Source: an uncultured Acidimicrobiaceae bacterium (GTDB lineage: Bacteria; Actinomycetota; Acidimicrobiia; Acidimicrobiales; RAAP-2). Taken from it: DNA of 64,000 nt. The translations under genes and the position numbers were made by a program. The stretch is from positions 1 through 64,000 of the forward strand of contig CAIQOJ010000073.1 in assembly GCA_903873395.1 (NCBI GenBank). The letters run 5' to 3'. Each line of letters starts with the position of its first letter. The stretch's first letter is position 1. The notes below the pieces were generated by a model. It made no database searches. It was not told where the DNA came from and saw only the letters and a list, made by a program, of their open reading frames with translations. Below are positions 53,599 through 63,198 of this stretch, one piece after another.

Positions 53599-56040
53599 AT
53601 GGACAGTTCAGCATCGACGGGGAGCTGGCGCCGGGCGAAGGTCTTGGTGGCTGGAGTCCTAGGTCTCTGCACTGTCGCCGCAGCCACGGTGACGGCAACC
53701 TCTACGCCCGCTTCGGCCGCAACCAGTGCGTATACGTATCAGTCCAGCGGCAGTGAGCCAGGCCCGCTGCCGACGACCTTCGACAGCCGTTCGGCCAGTG
53801 ATGGCTGGGCCGCAGCAGTCAGCTCGACCCAGGTGTTCAATGTCTCCCACCACGAACCGACGCTACGGGTGGCATGCCACAACCAGAGTGATGGGTCCAC
53901 ATGTTGGTCAGGCGTCAAGACGGTCGTCTCTGGATCGACCAACTTTGCTACTCCGCTCGGCGCCGGCCTCTATCTGAACCAGACCACCGGCCATCTGTTC
54001 GCCTACGTCGTCAGGACGAGCGATAAAACCGCTGGCGTCGCCTGCATCGACACCTCCTTGCGCTCAACGGCCACCGGAGCACAGATGTTCTGCGGATTCA
54101 CCGCCCTGGCGGCCAGCGATGACGCCTACTATTTGCCACCGGCGACCGCCGGTGCCCCGGTGGTCACCGGGATCAGCGGTCCCGTGCTGGTGGGCACGAA
54201 GTGGTATGCCTCGAACCAGTATCCCGGAAGTTCCACTGGGGACCGCAACAAGTTGCTCTGCTTTGATACCTCCACCATCACCGCCTCGGTTCCTGGAACC
54301 AAGTGCGCATCCTCACCGATTGCTGTGGGTCTAGGTGGGCAGTCGATTGCTTCGTTCGTCCAACCGGTGCCGATCGGTTCGTCGGGAACGTCCGTGTATG
54401 TGCAGATCGCCGGAACTACGGCCGACCTGCTGACGTGCATCAATACCGCCACCGCTGGCACCTGCACGGGATCTTGGCCCGTCACCGTTGCTTCTCCGGC
54501 TGCGAGTAGTGCCATCGGAGGCTCACCGATCCCGCTACTCAACACCTCGGGAACGCCGACGGGCATCTGCTTGGCCACGGCATCGACGCCGTGTTACACC
54601 TCTGCTGGAGTCGTGACCTCGACGCCGACGGGCATGGCCAACGTCATCGGGGCACCTCTCGCCGCCGGCACAGATTCTCAACTCGAGCAGGCCACCGGCA
54701 ACCCTCTCACCCTCGGCACGTCGGTCTACGTGGCGGTATCGCAGTCGAACAAGGTGTTGTGTTACAACTTCGCCACTTCGGCCTCCTGTGCCAACTTCCC
54801 CAAGACACTGTCGGGAATGTTGCTCCTCTACACGGTCAACCCTGACCCGCTGCGCCCCACCTGTATCTGGGTGAACTCCAATAGCGGCGCCAAGCAAATT
54901 CAGAGCTTTGACGCCATCACCGGAGGTGCCTGCCTCCGAGGTCCGGTGCGCATTCAGACCAACACTGTGGTCAACCCAAATCCCATCTGCACCCCCTCGT
55001 CGTTCAGCTCACTCCAGATCACCAGTCCGGCCAGGGCTGCCTATTCTTCGGCATCGGTTGCCTTCGAAGATGCACTGGGCAACACGCTTCCGGTTCCAGC
55101 ACAGCCATTGGACAGTTTCGGTTCGGTGAGCCTGTCCGGTCTCAACCTCCAGTCCCAGACGGCGTACCCCCAGTTCGTCGTCACCTTCTCCGGCCTGGCC
55201 ACAGTGCCGGCCACGGTGTCGTACAAGCTCACCTGGGGTTCCAACGGTTACACCAGCGCGTGCATCTCGAATGGTCAATCGGTGTCGTCGATCCCCGGGT
55301 ACTGGATGGTGGCTTCCGATGGGGGCATCTTCAACTACGGGAACGCCGGGTTCTACGGATCGGCGGGAGCCCTCCATCTCAACAAGCCCATCGTGGGCAT
55401 GGCCTCCCTGCCGTGCCGCTGTGGGTACTGGCTCGTTGCCTCTGACGGTGGCATCTTCTCCTACGGCTACGCCGGGTTCTACGGCTCGACCGGGGCACTC
55501 GCTCTGAACAAGCCCATTGTGGGCATGGCGGTCACACCCACGGGCAACGGCTATTGGCTCGTTGCCTCCGACGGCGGGATCTTCGCCTTCGGGGATGCAC
55601 GTTTCTTCGGCTCCACCGGTGCCATCACGCTCAACAAGCCCATCGTGGGCATGGCCGCAACCCAGGATGGTGGTGGCTACTGGCTCGTTGCTTCCGATGG
55701 TGGCGTGTTCGCCTACGGCGATGCCGCCTTCTACGGCTCGACGGGATCGCTCAAGCTCAACAAGCCCATCGTGAGCATGGCATCCAACCCCAACGGCGGT
55801 GGCTACTGGATGGTGGCCTCAGACGGGGGCATCTTCTCGTTCGGGAATGCCGGGTTCTACGGTTCGGCTGGGTCCTTGAAGCTCAACAAGCCCATCGTGG
55901 GCATGGCGCCGACCTTCGACGGCTTGGGGTACTGGCTAGTGGCCTCGGACGGCGGCATCTTCTCCTACGGGGATGCCGGGTTCGGTGGTTCAGCCGGAGG
56001 ACTGCATCTCAACAAGCCGATCGTGGGCATGACGGCCTGA
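53599..56040 (+). CDS. Secreted protein with six GYWLVASDGG-type C-terminal repeats
   Basis: An 813-residue exported protein. The signal peptide spans about 1-41 (KVLVAGVLGLCTVAAATVT, ending STPASAA). Residues about 45-560 form a Ser/Thr/Gly-rich, beta-rich region with many Cys. The last 250 residues are six repeats of about 42 residues, each with GYWLVASDGGIF, a YGDAGFYGS-like middle and LNKPIVGM. Such repeats are frequent in secreted Acidimicrobiia proteins and probably build a beta-propeller. No enzyme motif is seen. GCAAGG precedes the ATG. Confidence 0.88.
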   Translation: MDSSASTGSWRRAKVLVAGVLGLCTVAAATVTATSTPASAATSAYTYQSSGSEPGPLPTTFDSRSASDGWAAAVSSTQVFNVSHHEPTLRVACHNQSDGSTCWSGVKTVVSGSTNFATPLGAGLYLNQTTGHLFAYVVRTSDKTAGVACIDTSLRSTATGAQMFCGFTALAASDDAYYLPPATAGAPVVTGISGPVLVGTKWYASNQYPGSSTGDRNKLLCFDTSTITASVPGTKCASSPIAVGLGGQSIASFVQPVPIGSSGTSVYVQIAGTTADLLTCINTATAGTCTGSWPVTVASPAASSAIGGSPIPLLNTSGTPTGICLATASTPCYTSAGVVTSTPTGMANVIGAPLAAGTDSQLEQATGNPLTLGTSVYVAVSQSNKVLCYNFATSASCANFPKTLSGMLLLYTVNPDPLRPTCIWVNSNSGAKQIQSFDAITGGACLRGPVRIQTNTVVNPNPICTPSSFSSLQITSPARAAYSSASVAFEDALGNTLPVPAQPLDSFGSVSLSGLNLQSQTAYPQFVVTFSGLATVPATVSYKLTWGSNGYTSACISNGQSVSSIPGYWMVASDGGIFNYGNAGFYGSAGALHLNKPIVGMASLPCRCGYWLVASDGGIFSYGYAGFYGSTGALALNKPIVGMAVTPTGNGYWLVASDGGIFAFGDARFFGSTGAITLNKPIVGMAATQDGGGYWLVASDGGVFAYGDAAFYGSTGSLKLNKPIVSMASNPNGGGYWMVASDGGIFSFGNAGFYGSAGSLKLNKPIVGMAPTFDGLGYWLVASDGGIFSYGDAGFGGSAGGLHLNKPIVGMTA
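55297..56037 (+). repeat. Six coding repeats of about 126 bp (GYWLVASDGG...LNKPIVGM)
   Basis: Six in-frame units of roughly 126 bp. Units 2-6 are near-contiguous; DNA words such as AACAAGCCCATCGTGGGCATG recur with little change, indicating recent duplication or gene conversion. Confidence 0.92.
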
Positions 56041-56065
56041 CCAAGCAGGGGCCAGTCGAACGTCA

Positions 56066-56098
56066 GATCCCTGACGAGATCAGATCTCGTCAGGGATC
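56066..56098. terminator. Perfect 16-bp palindrome between convergent genes (bidirectional terminator)
   Basis: GATCCCTGACGAGATC (56066-56081) and its exact complement (56083-56098) flank one base. It lies 25 nt after the secreted-protein stop and contains the minus-strand stop codon (56080-56082). No long U-tract follows. Confidence 0.7.
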
Positions 56099-56910
56099 CA
56101 GACGGCCATCTCGATCGAACCAGCAGCGTTCCGGTTCACCGTTGTGGCGCACGTTGCATGAAACCCAGCAGCGAGGACGGTACCAACCAGTCGTTCTGCT
56201 GACCGCTCGAGGTGGCCGATAGCTAGGCCCTCGATCGACAACACCGTCATCCCGCCCTTGATGGATAACGCTCCGAGCAGGGTGGTTGGGCCATCTGTTG
56301 CCAAGCCTCCCAATAGACCTCGAACGTCGTCAGGTGCGAACTCCTCGGTCATGACACCAACTGGTTCGAACGCCGGGAGAAACGGTGCCTGAGGTGAGCC
56401 GATCTCTGGTCGGCTGAGCATCTTGAGGACCGTCATCCCGCCCTCGACGTCGAGCTTCGCTCGACACGTGGCGGCCATGTTGAGTCGCCCCAAACGGCTG
56501 ATGGCCGCTGAGTAGTCGGCGCTGCGTTCGCCGTCGAATACCGCCACGACGTGGCCACCTAGGGCGACAGTGATCTCGCCACGTAACGGATCATCTGCCA
56601 ACTGAACGGTGACCATGCCTCCGGGGATGTCACCGATATCAGCCCCGAGATCGGCAATGTCAACATCGTCACGAACTGCACATGTCCAGGCTGGGGCAGC
56701 CTCTCGAAGGGTCGGCCATGCCAACCAGGTGGTTGGAGCTGCCTCCCCCTCAATCCGGGCGCTGTCCATGCCGTAACTGTAGATGACACCAAGGTTCGCA
56801 CCAAGGGGAACTGTTGCGGTCAGACCGAACATCGGGGGGCCAAGTACGAGCTCCTCAATGCGTGAAAATCTGCGAATCTGTGGCCAATCCGCTCCCGGCC
56901 CTGCATCCAC
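56080..56910 (-). CDS. Uncharacterised protein, two similar halves
   Basis: A 276-residue protein without signal peptide or clear membrane helices. I do not recognise the family. The segments VEGGMTVLKMLSRPEIG and IKGGMTVLSIEGLAIG are similar, and each is followed or preceded by a Gly-rich VTVAL/LGAL stretch, hinting at an internal duplication. The ATG at 56910 lacks a good ribosome-binding site; later in-frame ATGs are possible. Its last six residues (WIPDEI) are encoded inside a perfect palindrome. Confidence 0.55.
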   Translation of the reverse strand: MDAGPGADWPQIRRFSRIEELVLGPPMFGLTATVPLGANLGVIYSYGMDSARIEGEAAPTTWLAWPTLREAAPAWTCAVRDDVDIADLGADIGDIPGGMVTVQLADDPLRGEITVALGGHVVAVFDGERSADYSAAISRLGRLNMAATCRAKLDVEGGMTVLKMLSRPEIGSPQAPFLPAFEPVGVMTEEFAPDDVRGLLGGLATDGPTTLLGALSIKGGMTVLSIEGLAIGHLERSAERLVGTVLAAGFHATCATTVNRNAAGSIEMAVWIPDEI

Positions 56911-57000
56911 GAATCAGCCGGAACGAGACCTCTCACCGGTTCAACGACGCCCCACCGGTGCTACTCTGAGAGGGACAACATGGTTCGCCGTGTAGTCGCT

Positions 57001-57180
57001 GCGGAAGAGTTCCTGGCCTCGACCTCGAGGTGCAGGGCGCCGAAGGAGCAACACTCCCCGGAAACTCTCAGGCCCAGAACCGCAGGGACGAGGCGACTCT
57101 GAAAAGTAGCGGCCCAGCCGCTCGCCCAAGGGGAAAACCGCTCGCGGTGAAGCTCTCAGGCCCATGACAGAGGGGGAGGC
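57001..57180 (+). ncRNA. Tandem glycine riboswitch upstream of gcvP
   Basis: Two aptamers. The first (about 57001-57104) has GGAAGAGTT, GCGCCGAAGGAGCAA, AAACTCTCAGGCCCAGAACCG and ACTCTGAAA. The second (about 57105-57180) has CGCCCAAGGGGAAAACC, GCTCTCAGGCCCATGACAGAG. These are the conserved glycine-riboswitch blocks, and the downstream gene is glycine decarboxylase. GGAGGC at 57175-57180 can pair with GCCTCC at 57238-57243 next to the ribosome-binding site, so control may be translational. Glycine presumably turns gcvP on. Confidence 0.93.
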
Positions 57181-57245
57181 ATCCAACGTCCCGCAAGGGA
57201 CCGGACAGGGCGGCTCGCACGCGGGCCGAACCAGGAGGCCTCCAG

Positions 57246-60128
57246 ATGACCACGACCAACACGCCAACCGACGTTGCTGCATTCGGAACAGGCTTCGCTG
57301 ATCGCCACATCGGCACGACGCACTCCGACCGCCAAGCGATGCTGGAGCGTCTCGGGTTTGACTCGATGGACGACTTCGTAGCGGCGGTCGTTCCTGCTGG
57401 CGTTCGTTCTGAAATCACCCATGTCCTTCCCGATGCAGCATCAGAGGTCGAGGTAGCCGCCGAGTTGCGGGCCCTCGCCGAACTCAATGTCCCCGGTGAG
57501 GCCATGATCGGTCTCGGCTATCACCCCACCATCACGCCTGCGGTGATCCGCCGCAATGTCTTGGAAAGCCCTTCGTGGTACACGGCCTACACGCCCTACC
57601 AACCAGAGATCAGTCAGGGCCGGCTCGAGGCACTACTCAATTTCCAGACGATGGTGAGCGACCTCACCGGACTTCCCACGGCAAACGCCTCACTGCTCGA
57701 CGAAGGGACGGCCGTTGCCGAGGCGGTGACCGTGATGCGACGCACCATCAAGGGCGGAGCGTCCCGCGTCGTCCTCGATGCCGACTGCCTCCCTCAGACC
57801 ATCGCCGTCGTACGGACCCGCTGCGAGGCCGTCGGTGTCGACGTGGTGATTGCCGACCTCGAACATGGACTGCCTGACGATGAGTTCTTCGGCCTGGTAC
57901 TGCAGTATCCAGGAGCAACAGGAGCGGTGAGGGATCACCGGAGCTTGGTGACCGAGGCGGCAGCACGGGGCGTGATGGTCACCGTGGCCGCCGATCTGTT
58001 GTCACTGACGTTGCTCGCCCCGCCGGGGGAGTGGGGGGCGGATATCGTCGTCGGCTCGTCCCAGCGCTTCGGCGTGCCCATGGGATACGGAGGTCCCCAC
58101 GCAGCGTTCATGGCCGTTCGCAGTGGTCTCGAACGCACACTTCCCGGCCGTCTGGTCGGCGTCTCGGTCGACTCGGCCGGCGACCCTGCCTACCGTCTCG
58201 CACTGCAGACCAGGGAGCAGCACATCCGACGGGAGAAGGCGACCTCCAATATCTGCACCGCCCAAGTACTCCTGGCCATCGTCGCCTCCATGTACGCCGT
58301 GTATCACGGGCCCGACGGGCTGACCGAGATTGCCCGACGCGTACACGGACGGGCCACGGCACTCGCCGAGGGCCTCGAGGCACAGGGTGTCGAGATCGTC
58401 CATCGCCACGTGTTCGACACCGTGTTGGCCCGGGTGCCTGGCCACGCTGACCAGATCCACGCCGCAGCCGCTGAGCGAGGTATCTGGCTTCGAGTCGTCG
58501 ACACCGACCACGTGGCTGTCTCCTGTTCGGAGACGACCACGCCAGCAGTGATCGCTTCGGTCTTGGAATCCTTCGCTACGCCATCGTCGAACCGCTCGCA
58601 AGAAGCGGAGCTGGCGGCAGGAACCCCGGTCGGCCTGCCCGATGCCCTGGTTCGGTCGAGCACGTTTCTCACCCACCCCGTCTTTCATACACACCGCAGC
58701 GAGACGGCCATGTTGCGCTACCTGCGCCGACTGTCCGATCGGGACTATGCGCTCGACCGGGGCATGATCCCGCTGGGCTCGTGCACAATGAAGCTCAATG
58801 CCACCGTCGAGATGGAGGCCATCGGCCTTCCCGGCTTCGCCAACCTCCACCCGCTCGTGCCGGCATCAGCGGCCGTCGGCTATCACCTACTCGTCGGTCA
58901 GCTCGAACAGTGGTTGGCCGATCTCACCGGCTATTCCGCCGTTTCGCTCCAGCCCAACGCAGGAAGCCAAGGCGAGTTGGCCGGACTGCTGGCCATTCGC
59001 GGCTACCACCGCTCACGAGGTGACATCGACAGGGATGTCTGCTTGATCCCGTCGAGCGCCCACGGCACGAACGCCGCATCTGCGGTCATGGCCGGGATGC
59101 GAGTGGTCGTCGTGGCCTCACGGGAGGACGGGACTGTCGATCTCGACGACCTAGCCGCTCGATGCGCTGAGCACCAGGGACGAGTAGCCGCCACCATGGT
59201 GACCTATCCCTCGACCCATGGCGTCTTCGAGGAGGGGATTACCGAACTCTGTCGCATCGTGCACGAGGCCGGAGGTCAGGTCTATGTCGACGGCGCCAAT
59301 CTCAATGCTCTCGTCGGTGTGGCTCCGCCGGGCCTCTTCGGTGGCGACGTGTCCCACCTCAACCTCCACAAGACGTTCTGCATCCCCCACGGCGGGGGAG
59401 GGCCAGGCGTAGGTCCTGTGGCCGTCGGTGCTCATCTGGCCCCATTCCTTCCCAGCCACCCGATGGATCCCGACGAAAGTCGCCGCAACGGCATCGGGGC
59501 CATCAGCGCCGCTCCCTATGGGAGTGCAGGAATCCTTCCCATCAGTTGGGCCTACGTCCGCCTCATGGGTGCGGAAGGCCTCAGAAACGCCACCAAAGCG
59601 GCCATCCTGGCCGCCAACTACATGGCGGACCGCCTAGGTGACGCGTTCCCCGTGCTCTATACGGGCGATTCCGGCCAGGTGGCCCACGAGTGCATCTTGG
59701 ATCTTCGACCCATGACAGCCAGCACCGGGGTGAGCGTGGACGACGTGGCCAAGCGCCTCATCGACTACGGCTTCCACGCCCCGACTATGAGTTTCCCGGT
59801 GGCGGGCACACTGATGATCGAGCCCACCGAATCCGAGGATCTCGCAGAGATCGATCGGTTCTGCGACGCCATGATCTCGATCCGCACCGAGATCGATGAG
59901 GTAGTTGCCGGCACCTGGTCGGTCGACGACAGCCCGTTGCACCATGCTCCACACACCGCGCAGGTGCTGGCCGGACCTTGGGAACGGTCCTATTCACGCG
60001 AGAAAGGTGCCTATCCGACGGGCATCGGGGCGGACAAGTACTGGCCCCCGGTCGGACGGATCGATCAGTCCTATGGTGACCGCAATCTGGTCTGCTCCTG
60101 TCCGCCTATCGAGTCCTATGCCGAATGA
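57246..60128 (+). CDS. gcvP: Glycine dehydrogenase (decarboxylating), P-protein
   Basis: A full-length homodimer-type P-protein of 960 residues. It decarboxylates glycine with PLP and passes the aminomethyl group to lipoyl-GcvH. [15 protein letters not shown] opens the protein; GSCTMKLN, and the PLP lysine in [14 protein letters not shown] (about residue 709) are present. AGGAGG lies 7 nt before the ATG. A glycine riboswitch occupies its leader. Confidence 0.97.
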   Translation: MTTTNTPTDVAAFGTGFADRHIGTTHSDRQAMLERLGFDSMDDFVAAVVPAGVRSEITHVLPDAASEVEVAAELRALAELNVPGEAMIGLGYHPTITPAVIRRNVLESPSWYTAYTPYQPEISQGRLEALLNFQTMVSDLTGLPTANASLLDEGTAVAEAVTVMRRTIKGGASRVVLDADCLPQTIAVVRTRCEAVGVDVVIADLEHGLPDDEFFGLVLQYPGATGAVRDHRSLVTEAAARGVMVTVAADLLSLTLLAPPGEWGADIVVGSSQRFGVPMGYGGPHAAFMAVRSGLERTLPGRLVGVSVDSAGDPAYRLALQTREQHIRREKATSNICTAQVLLAIVASMYAVYHGPDGLTEIARRVHGRATALAEGLEAQGVEIVHRHVFDTVLARVPGHADQIHAAAAERGIWLRVVDTDHVAVSCSETTTPAVIASVLESFATPSSNRSQEAELAAGTPVGLPDALVRSSTFLTHPVFHTHRSETAMLRYLRRLSDRDYALDRGMIPLGSCTMKLNATVEMEAIGLPGFANLHPLVPASAAVGYHLLVGQLEQWLADLTGYSAVSLQPNAGSQGELAGLLAIRGYHRSRGDIDRDVCLIPSSAHGTNAASAVMAGMRVVVVASREDGTVDLDDLAARCAEHQGRVAATMVTYPSTHGVFEEGITELCRIVHEAGGQVYVDGANLNALVGVAPPGLFGGDVSHLNLHKTFCIPHGGGGPGVGPVAVGAHLAPFLPSHPMDPDESRRNGIGAISAAPYGSAGILPISWAYVRLMGAEGLRNATKAAILAANYMADRLGDAFPVLYTGDSGQVAHECILDLRPMTASTGVSVDDVAKRLIDYGFHAPTMSFPVAGTLMIEPTESEDLAEIDRFCDAMISIRTEIDEVVAGTWSVDDSPLHHAPHTAQVLAGPWERSYSREKGAYPTGIGADKYWPPVGRIDQSYGDRNLVCSCPPIESYAE

Positions 60129-60266
60129 CGCGGGCGAGACTGTGGTGACCATCGGATCACGATGGAATTCCGAATGCGCTGATGAGGCGTGGGGTTCCCG
60201 GACGCACCACCGGAGGACGAGGGCAGAGGAACGAGGGGAGTGACGGCGGGGCGACACCGCCGTCGC

Positions 60267-60272
60267 TACAGT
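60267..60272 (+). promoter_or_regulatory. Candidate -10 box, leaderless PHM-like gene
   Basis: TACAGT followed by exactly 6 nt and the ATG at 60279, supporting this start over the upstream frame from 60189. Confidence 0.5.
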
Positions 60273-60278
60273 TTCCCC

Positions 60279-61400
60279 ATGTCGTCTCGTTCGGTTCGCC
60301 TGGCCTCGTGCCTGCTCGTCATTGTTGCGGTCGCCGTTGTCGGGCTGACGCAAGTACCCGCTGGGGCATCAGGTCCCCACACCGCCACAATTTCTGTGTC
60401 GGGTAAGTCCTACACACCCAAGGCAGTGAACGGCGCCACGGACGATTATCACTGCACACTGATCGATCCGCACCTCAAACACAGCGCCTACATCGTGTCG
60501 TCCCAGTTCTTCCCGAACAGTGTCGAAGTCCACCATGCGATTCTCTCGCTGGTACTACCCCAGGACGCAGCTCGGGCCCGCACCACTGACCACAACGGCA
60601 AGGGATGGACATGCTTCGGGGAGTCGGCGCTCCCGTCGGGGCGGTTCGGGAATGCGTTGGCCAACTCGGGCTGGCTCACGGTGTGGGTGCCTGGACAGGG
60701 TCTCGATCCCGAACCAGCAGGCACAGGCATGCTCGTCCCTGCCGGCAGCCTCCTGATCGAACAGATCCATTACAACCTGTTGAAGGGCGACAAGCCCGTC
60801 CACGCTTCCGTGACTCTCCACACCGTGCCGTCGTCGGCCCACCTGCAACCATTGACCATCCACATCCAACCGGCAGCACCTGACGTGCCCTGTCCTGCCG
60901 GCGTGACCGGTCCGCTGTGCGACCGAACCGCCGCCCTCGCCGATCTGGGGAAGCGATTTGGACCCGGAGCCGTGGTGGAAACCCAAGTCATTGAGGCAAT
61001 CTGTGGTCGCAATCCGACCGACCCACCCGTTGGCGTCTCGACCACATGCGTGCGACCCGCTGAACCAGGTAGGAAGATCCTCCGCATCACGCCTCACATG
61101 CACCTGACCGGCTCATCGATGCAAGTCGTGCTGAACCCCGGGACACCCAGTGCCAAGACCCTGGTGGACGACCCGCACTACAACTTCGACGATCAGCGCT
61201 TCTTCAATCTCAAGACACCCATCGTGACCCATGAAGGCGACACCATCGCCGTGACCTGCACGTACAACCCCAAGCTTCGCCAGCAACTACCTCAGCTCCG
61301 CAAGCAGCCTGCCAAGTTCATCACCTGGGGTGATGGTTCATCCGATGAGATGTGCCTGGCCATCATGCAGTCAGTGAAGGCTCCACAGGCTGCAGCCTGA
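60279..61400 (+). CDS. Secreted copper monooxygenase of the PHM/DBH type
   Basis: A 373-residue exported protein with a signal peptide (about 1-31, ending AGA). All ligands of the two copper sites of peptidylglycine monooxygenase/dopamine beta-hydroxylase can be placed: His85-His86 in EVHHAI and His164 in QIHYN (CuH site), His273 and His275 in TPHMHLTG plus Met358 in DEMC (CuM site). It should be an ascorbate-type, O2-dependent C-H hydroxylase outside the cytoplasm, with unknown substrate. The 60279 ATG follows TACAGT by 6 nt. Confidence 0.85.
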   Translation: MSSRSVRLASCLLVIVAVAVVGLTQVPAGASGPHTATISVSGKSYTPKAVNGATDDYHCTLIDPHLKHSAYIVSSQFFPNSVEVHHAILSLVLPQDAARARTTDHNGKGWTCFGESALPSGRFGNALANSGWLTVWVPGQGLDPEPAGTGMLVPAGSLLIEQIHYNLLKGDKPVHASVTLHTVPSSAHLQPLTIHIQPAAPDVPCPAGVTGPLCDRTAALADLGKRFGPGAVVETQVIEAICGRNPTDPPVGVSTTCVRPAEPGRKILRITPHMHLTGSSMQVVLNPGTPSAKTLVDDPHYNFDDQRFFNLKTPIVTHEGDTIAVTCTYNPKLRQQLPQLRKQPAKFITWGDGSSDEMCLAIMQSVKAPQAAA

Positions 61401-62125
61401 CCCACTCAACCCGCCAGCCCGATCCGACGAGCCGTTGACCGGGGGAGCGGACCCTTCGCTGCAACCCGACGTGGTGATCGGTCGGCGCGTTGTGCTGATG
61501 GACGAGAACCTCGTCGGTCTTCCCAGCCGCTGCATCTTCAGCGGATTCCCTGTCCCCGCCAGGTTCAAACGGCTCATGGCGACAGGGGTGGTGGTGGGGC
61601 GACGGCCGCCGGCGTTACACCTGTCGCAACTTGCGACTGGCTTACGCTTGTTCTGACATAATATACATTATCGGCGTTTTGGGGAGGCGGCCTTCGAACT
61701 AGAGGTCCTGTCCGGCATGACAGATCGGTTGTTGTCTGCCGACATCAATGACTCCTCGCCACCTAGATGGCAACTCCCATGGATCATCCGGATTCAGCGG
61801 GCCGCCAATTTCGCTGGTTCGAGCTCCAGGCCATCACGGCGCGTCACCGGCATCTCACCGCTCGCCCATGAGATCTGGGATTCAGGCAGTTCGCCGTGGC
61901 CGACCGGCCACAGGTCGTACGACCGATGCGATCCCCCGCACCAGCCTCACCAGGTTAGTTCCGTCACTGTGACGTAACTACACAGCAACAAGGTGCTGGC
62001 CTGACGCGTGCCTTTCCGATATCGGTGGGTGGTCGAGACCTCCGACGTGACTCCGGACGAACTCGAGGGTTCTTCACGAGTGATCGCGATGCGGGCGGGA
62101 TGAAGGAGCCCTGATCGGGGCTTGC
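61401..62125. other. 725-bp region without a convincing gene
   Basis: Only short frames occur. One (61435-61656, TTG start) reads DENLVGLPSRCIFSGFPVP, which resembles the start of some actinobacterial membrane proteins and may be a truncated remnant. An AT-rich patch ATAATATACATTAT near 61659-61672 stands out from the GC-rich background, and a near-perfect palindrome lies at 61956-61980. Confidence 0.5.
61956..61980. promoter_or_regulatory. 25-bp near-perfect palindrome, possible operator
   Basis: TAGTTCCGTCAC, one central T, then GTGACGTAACTA: 12-bp arms with one mismatch. It is too short and U-poor for a typical terminator, so a dimeric regulator site is the better guess. Confidence 0.45.
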
Positions 62126-62827
62126 TCAGGCCCCCAACAACTTGAGCAACGTCAACACGTAGGGGTACGCGTAGCCAACCGGGTTCGGCAGGTTTGGAGC
62201 AGCTTGCGTATAGGCCGCTGAGCCGTACCGCACAGGTTCGTTGGTGATGTTCTCCATCATCGGTCCAGCGCACTCGGCCAACGGATACTCCTTGCCTCCG
62301 ATGTTGACTGGCTTGATCGTCACGCACGGATAGCCCCACAGATTGGACTCACTTTTACCAATCTTGGGACTGACGACGTAGTTTCGGGGAGTTGCTGGCG
62401 CAACGGTCCATGTTCCGCCATCGAGTTGAGGGAATGTCGAAGGCTGTCCAAATGAGGACCAGATCGTCCCTCGTCCGGCTGGCGTTTCCGCTGTGCCCTG
62501 CAGACTCGTGTTGATGACGGTCTTGCCCGTAACGATGGGGCAGATAGCCACACCGACGTGATAACTGACGCCATTGATAGAGGTTGTCGTCTTGGTGGGG
62601 ACAACTCCTGATGCAGCACACAGCGCATAAGGGCGAACCACGACCGCTGTAGTCAACGTGGCCGTGTAGCTGGGCTGGATCAGCTTCAGAACCGCCGCCG
62701 TAGGGCCGTTTTGAGCTGCAGGCGCCGTTCCCACGGCTCCCGATGGTGTTGACGATCCGATCATCACACCCACCAGAGCGACGGATGCCGTTCCGGCGAT
62801 CACCATCTTGAGTTTGGAGCTAGCCAC
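62126..62827 (-). CDS. Secreted protein of unknown function
   Basis: A 233-residue exported protein. The N-terminus ASSKLKMVIAGTASVALVGV is a signal peptide, followed by Ala/Pro-rich and beta-rich sequence with four Cys (ALCAAS, AICPIV, YPCVTI, AECAGP). No family is recognised. The GTG at 62827 is preceded by GGAGGT at 6 nt, the best Shine-Dalgarno in this part; a longer frame from 62893 would place residues before the signal peptide and was rejected. Confidence 0.72.
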   Translation of the reverse strand: MASSKLKMVIAGTASVALVGVMIGSSTPSGAVGTAPAAQNGPTAAVLKLIQPSYTATLTTAVVVRPYALCAASGVVPTKTTTSINGVSYHVGVAICPIVTGKTVINTSLQGTAETPAGRGTIWSSFGQPSTFPQLDGGTWTVAPATPRNYVVSPKIGKSESNLWGYPCVTIKPVNIGGKEYPLAECAGPMMENITNEPVRYGSAAYTQAAPNLPNPVGYAYPYVLTLLKLLGA

Positions 62828-63198
62828 CGTGGGACCTCCTGCAGTAGTGCCCAAGTTCTGTAGTCGGGCCAACATGGAACTTTCGTGCTCCACCTATTTA
62901 ACCAGGCACGTTATGCAGGCGTGGTGCTGCCGGGTAGCAATCAGGCTGCGCCTGAAGGTGGCCGAATGAGGCCGGGCGTGCCCACTAGGTCGATGGTCCA
63001 CGACTCGCCTCTTCCCTGGGCCCCGAATGAGATCAGCAAGGCAACGGGGTCGTTGCACGAACGCCAAACGGTGTCGAACGACGACATGGCTCCAATGGAC
63101 CTCTTGCGCGCATTGTTGCCACGGACCAGCACCTGCGACGCTACCCATCGGCCCTTCCGTGCTTTCGAAACTGCGCACAATCCCTGCAAGATAGACAC
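62828..63198. other. Divergent intergenic region between two exported-protein genes
   Basis: A 371-bp stretch. Apart from the ribosome-binding site at 62834-62839 on the minus strand and an AT-rich CTATTTAACC near 62894, I see no gene or structured element. Confidence 0.5.
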
